The notes under the pieces are model-generated. The model was not told where the DNA came from. It worked only from the letters and a program-made list of their open reading frames with translations, and did no database searches. From assembly GCA_902362775.1 (NCBI GenBank), contig CABIXV010000001.1:88520-152519 (forward strand): DNA of 64,000 nt. The letters are read 5' to 3'. This DNA comes from Clostridiales bacterium. GTDB lineage: Bacteria > Bacillota > Clostridia > Oscillospirales > Oscillospiraceae. A program made the translations under genes and the position numbers. This document shows, piece after piece, positions 61,673 to 64,000 of the stretch (position 1 is its first letter; the number at the start of each line of letters is the position of its first letter).

Positions 61673-62038
61673 ACTGCTATTTCATTTACATATGCCTAGT
61701 TCTGCGGGATATCAGGCAGAGAATCAAAGCTCATCCGGCGTATGCCCGCCGTGATCCCGCCACCTATGGTCCTCTGAAGTGGACTGGCCCAAAGTTACTT
61801 CTCTTTGTCAGCATTTAAATTCCGATTTGGCGCTATTATAGTTTCTTGGTACAGACTTGCTAATGCTTTATTTTAAAATGACCGGTCCCGTCAGGCACAG
61901 GCCAATTCACCTACCCCCGCACAATTTATATATCTTCCGATTCTCTTTTACGTTTCCAACTAGAAGGGCTTGGATATTTTTCCGGGTAATGATCAGATAA
62001 CGAAGCAAAAACAGCCTCTTTCAATGAATGTTAAAATG
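61673..62038. other. Low-GC gap between murC and the HTH regulator
   Basis: About 365 bases of clearly lower GC than the neighbours, without an ORF that has a ribosome site or protein-like composition. It may mark the left edge of a small acquired segment that includes the HTH gene. Confidence 0.5.
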
Positions 62039-62073
62039 CGTTGCTTGCAGCAACGGGCAGTTCCTCCTATAAT
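62039..62073 (+). promoter_or_regulatory. Promoter and palindromic operator of the HTH regulator
   Basis: TTGCAG (62045-62050), 17 bases, TATAAT (62068-62073). The perfect palindrome CGTTGC-TTGCA-GCAACG (62039-62055) covers the -35 and is a likely binding site for the regulator itself. Confidence 0.7.
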
Positions 62074-62108
62074 TGTCACAAATACCGCAAGGAAGGAGAT
62101 CATTTCGA

Positions 62109-62618
62109 ATGCTCAATGAAAATATGAAAGCAATCAGAAAAGCAAAAGGGCTTTCGCAACAAGAGCTCGCTATCAAGCTGAATGTGGTGCGGCAAACCAT
62201 TTCAAAATGGGAGCAGGGATTGTCGGTTCCCGACTCTGATATGTTAATCGCCATATCAGAGGTGCTGGAAACACCTGTAAGTACGTTGCTTGGAGAAAAG
62301 GTTATCGCGGCAGAAGCAGATGACTTAAAGGCGATTTCCGCAAAGCTGGAGGTGATAAACTTACAGCTCGCACAGAGAAAAACCACAAGGCGAAGGGTCC
62401 TGCACGGGCTTCTCATCTCGTTGTGTGCGGTTATAGCAGTGGTCTTTGCATTCTTATTGATGCAAAAAAGCCCTTACTTGGGCTGGGATTATAGTAATCC
62501 TGAAACCGCTGTTCTCGGAGTGGCATTTCACTCGTTTGAATGGCTGTTTGTTAGGGTGGCACCGATTATCCTGGTGGGTGCAATCGCAGGAGTTTTTTTA
62601 ACACGGAAGAAAGAATAG
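62109..62618 (+). CDS. XRE-family HTH regulator with membrane helices
   Basis: A 169-aa protein: an N-terminal HTH_3 domain (about 5-63; KGLSQQELAIKLNVVRQTI, SKWEQG), a linker (about 64-95), and two membrane helices (about 98-117 and 148-164) with an external aromatic loop between. Such DNA-binding proteins tethered to the membrane are common in Firmicutes and sense unknown signals. The ATG at 62109 follows AAGGAAGGAG. Codon use and GC are lower than in the neighbours, which suggests recent acquisition. Confidence 0.85.
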   Translation: MLNENMKAIRKAKGLSQQELAIKLNVVRQTISKWEQGLSVPDSDMLIAISEVLETPVSTLLGEKVIAAEADDLKAISAKLEVINLQLAQRKTTRRRVLHGLLISLCAVIAVVFAFLLMQKSPYLGWDYSNPETAVLGVAFHSFEWLFVRVAPIILVGAIAGVFLTRKKE

Positions 62619-62781
62619 GTCCGCTCCGCTTTTGGAACACAGTACAGCTATTTTTATAGCGCAATATCTGTCTAACCATTGCAAGACCAGCACTCCGGGT
62701 TATCTCCCTTTGTTGGAACCGGCGGAGTTTATCTCATGACTCATCACCCACCACGCAGGAGGGGACAGGGAAAAGAAACGG

Positions 62782-62810
62782 TTGCGTTTTACACTGTCCG
62801 CCTGTACAAT
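62782..62810 (+). promoter_or_regulatory. Promoter of the radical SAM gene
   Basis: TTGCGT (62782-62787), a 17-base spacer and TACAAT (62805-62810), 29 bases before the GTG start, with GAGGAGG boxes following. Confidence 0.75.
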
Positions 62811-62839
62811 GAGGAGGAAACGTCAGAGGAGGGGTAGCC

Positions 62840-63694
62840 GTGCGGCGTTTGAAGAAGGCCTATCTTGAGATCACCAACATGTGCAATTTGGACTGCCAAT
62901 TCTGTCCAGGCACCAGACGGACTAAGGGCGTTCTCTCGCCGGAGGGATTCCAGACATTGGGAGAGCGTCTACGTCCCCACACTGACTATCTCTATCTCCA
63001 TCTGATGGGGGAGCCCCTCCTCCACCCCCACTTGGCGGAGATACTGGAGCGGGCGGAAAAGCTGAAGTTTCGGGTGATGATCACCACCAACGGCACCCTG
63101 TTGGGGGAGCGGGAGGACCTGCTCTGTTCCAGTCCGGCGGTGGAGAAGGTCAGCATTTCTCTTCACTCCTTTGAGGGGAACGAGGGCGTGGGAACGCTGG
63201 AGGACTATCTGGCCGGGTGCCTTGCCTTCGCCCGGCGGAGCGCCGGAGCTGGAAAAAAGTGTGCCTTGCGGCTGTGGAATCTGGACGGGGAGGACACCAG
63301 AGGAGCGAACGCCCGGAATGGAGACATTTTAGCCGCTCTGGAGAGGGACTTTCCGCGTCCCTGGAGAGAGGGGCGTCGGGGGACTACCCTAGCTCCTGGC
63401 GTTTTTCTGGAGTGGGGAGAAAAATTTGACTGGCCGGACCTAGGCGCCCCGGAGGGGGACGGCGCCGGCTTCTGCTATGGCCTGCGGGACCAGGTGGGTG
63501 TGCTATGGGACGGGACCGTGGTCCCCTGCTGTCTGGACCATGAGGGGGATATCTCTCTAGGGAATTTGTACGATCAGCCCCTGGAGGAGATCTTGAGCAG
63601 TCCCAGAGCCCAGGCCATCTACCAGGGATTTTCCCAGGGCAGGGTCAGGGAGGCGCTATGCCGCCGGTGCGGCTACATGCGCCGCTTCCGGTGA
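62840..63694 (+). CDS. Radical SAM/SPASM-type protein
   Basis: A 284-aa radical SAM protein with the cluster motif CNLDCQFC (Cys15, Cys19, Cys22), HLMGEPLLHPHL (GGEPL-like motif) and MITTNGTLL. The C-terminal part has FCYGLRDQVGVLWDGTVVPCC and a final CRRCGYMRRF, giving a SPASM/twitch-like auxiliary cluster. SPASM enzymes often modify peptides, but no precursor peptide gene is seen within the window, and simple stand-alone members are common. GTG start after AGAGGAGGGG. Confidence 0.88.
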   Translation: MRRLKKAYLEITNMCNLDCQFCPGTRRTKGVLSPEGFQTLGERLRPHTDYLYLHLMGEPLLHPHLAEILERAEKLKFRVMITTNGTLLGEREDLLCSSPAVEKVSISLHSFEGNEGVGTLEDYLAGCLAFARRSAGAGKKCALRLWNLDGEDTRGANARNGDILAALERDFPRPWREGRRGTTLAPGVFLEWGEKFDWPDLGAPEGDGAGFCYGLRDQVGVLWDGTVVPCCLDHEGDISLGNLYDQPLEEILSSPRAQAIYQGFSQGRVREALCRRCGYMRRFR

Positions 63695-63740
63695 GGGGAT
63701 CGGGCCTCTACGGGGCAGGAGCATAGATTGAGGTGAAAAC

Positions 63741-64000
63741 ATGGACATAAACAGGAAAAAAGAACTGATGGAGGCATATAAGAACCGCCGCCCGGAGATG
63801 GGGGTGGTGTCTGTCCGCTGTCTGGCCACTGGGGAGTCCTTTCTGGGGACCTCCTCTGATACCAGGGCCACCATGAACGGCATCCGGGTCAAGCTGAACG
63901 GCGGACTGTATCCAAACCGCCGCCTTCAAGAGCTGTGGAAGCTCCACGGGCCAGAGGAATTTGAGATATCAGTCCTGAGGACGCTGGACTATGAAGACCC
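63741..64000 (+). CDS. GIY-YIG-like protein, cut by the window end
   Basis: The first 86 codons of a gene that runs off the window. The visible part (MDINRKKELMEAYKNRRPEM, GVVSVRCLATGESFLGTSSD, LQELWKLHGPEEFEISVL) resembles small GIY-YIG nuclease-family proteins of Firmicutes, in which a GVYxI-type strand is followed by a TG..G.. strand and an LW..HG.E.FE helix. GAGGTG is 6 bases before ATG 63741. It follows the radical SAM gene by 46 bases and may be co-transcribed. Confidence 0.65.
   Translation, partial: MDINRKKELMEAYKNRRPEMGVVSVRCLATGESFLGTSSDTRATMNGIRVKLNGGLYPNRRLQELWKLHGPEEFEISVLRTLDYED

Noticed and set aside
62840..64000. RiPP biosynthesis cluster around the radical SAM/SPASM protein
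   Set aside because: No precursor-like small ORF, peptidase or transporter adjoins it within the window; the next gene looks like GIY-YIG.

Overview
The window looks like a chromosomal segment of a GC-rich, spore-former-type Clostridium relative, most likely a gut Oscillospiraceae (Flavonifractor/Lawsonibacter-like). This rests on gene content: a V-type ATPase operon, an L-serine dehydratase split into SdaAB/SdaAA, a NadD-YqeK fusion, LCP and S-layer proteins, a BRO antirepressor, and Gram-positive style strong RBSs and promoters. The species is an inference; no rRNA is present.

Region 1 (1-4.8 kb) is accessory DNA. On the minus strand it carries the mobilisation module of an integrative or mobilisable element: a RepA-like ATPase, a hairpin-rich candidate oriT, MobC, a MobA/MobL-type relaxase, a second coiled-coil/membrane gene written inside the 3' part of the relaxase gene in another frame, and a small conserved-looking protein. 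A frame-broken DUF6076-type gene and a decayed IS66 transposase tail follow. No integrase is visible, so part of the element lies to the left or is lost. Region 2 (4.9-6.8 kb) holds a BRO-domain antirepressor-like protein, a 57-aa truncated SpoVT/AbrB-like protein and an unrecognised protein.

Region 3 (6.8-17.7 kb, plus strand) reads parE, sdaAB, sdaAA, a small membrane protein and parC, followed by a YitT protein, a LUD-domain protein and a transglutaminase-like lipoprotein. A tRNA-Gly(GCC) with its own promoter and terminator and the Na+/serine symporter sstT come next. Region 4 (17.7-27.2 kb, minus strand) is a complete V-type ATPase operon, in transcription order G/H-I-K-E-C-F-(GNAT)-A-B-D, whose rotor subunit carries the Na+-coordinating residues.

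Region 5 (27.3-44.3 kb, mostly minus) contains a membrane-anchored TIM-barrel protein, azlC-azlD-pheA-SDR, a plus-strand lipid kinase, an AEC transporter, and a long housekeeping cluster: smc, two zinc-ribbon proteins, ftsY, a small membrane protein, rph, rdgB, yhbY, nadD-yqeK, LCP and rsfS. Region 6 (44.5-50 kb) has a permuted papain-like protein, an ECF sigma/DUF4179 anti-sigma pair with an ECF-type promoter, a DUF2089 regulator/membrane pair with a palindromic operator, an EamA transporter, a HAD hydrolase and a 270-bp cluster of hairpins. Region 7 (50-64 kb) has an S-layer-domain protein, a MacA/MacB-type efflux operon whose promoter is preceded by 11-bp-phased direct repeats, pcrA, a secreted protein, murC, a low-GC HTH-membrane regulator, a radical SAM/SPASM protein and the start of a GIY-YIG-like gene cut by the window end.

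I found no CRISPR array, no intact transposase or integrase and no rRNA. The strongest unusual points are the overprinted gene in the relaxase, the relaxase AUC start, the ECF-type promoter shared in form by the sigma operon and a distant secreted-protein gene, the phased repeats before the MacAB-type operon, and the hairpin cluster at 49.8-50.0 kb.
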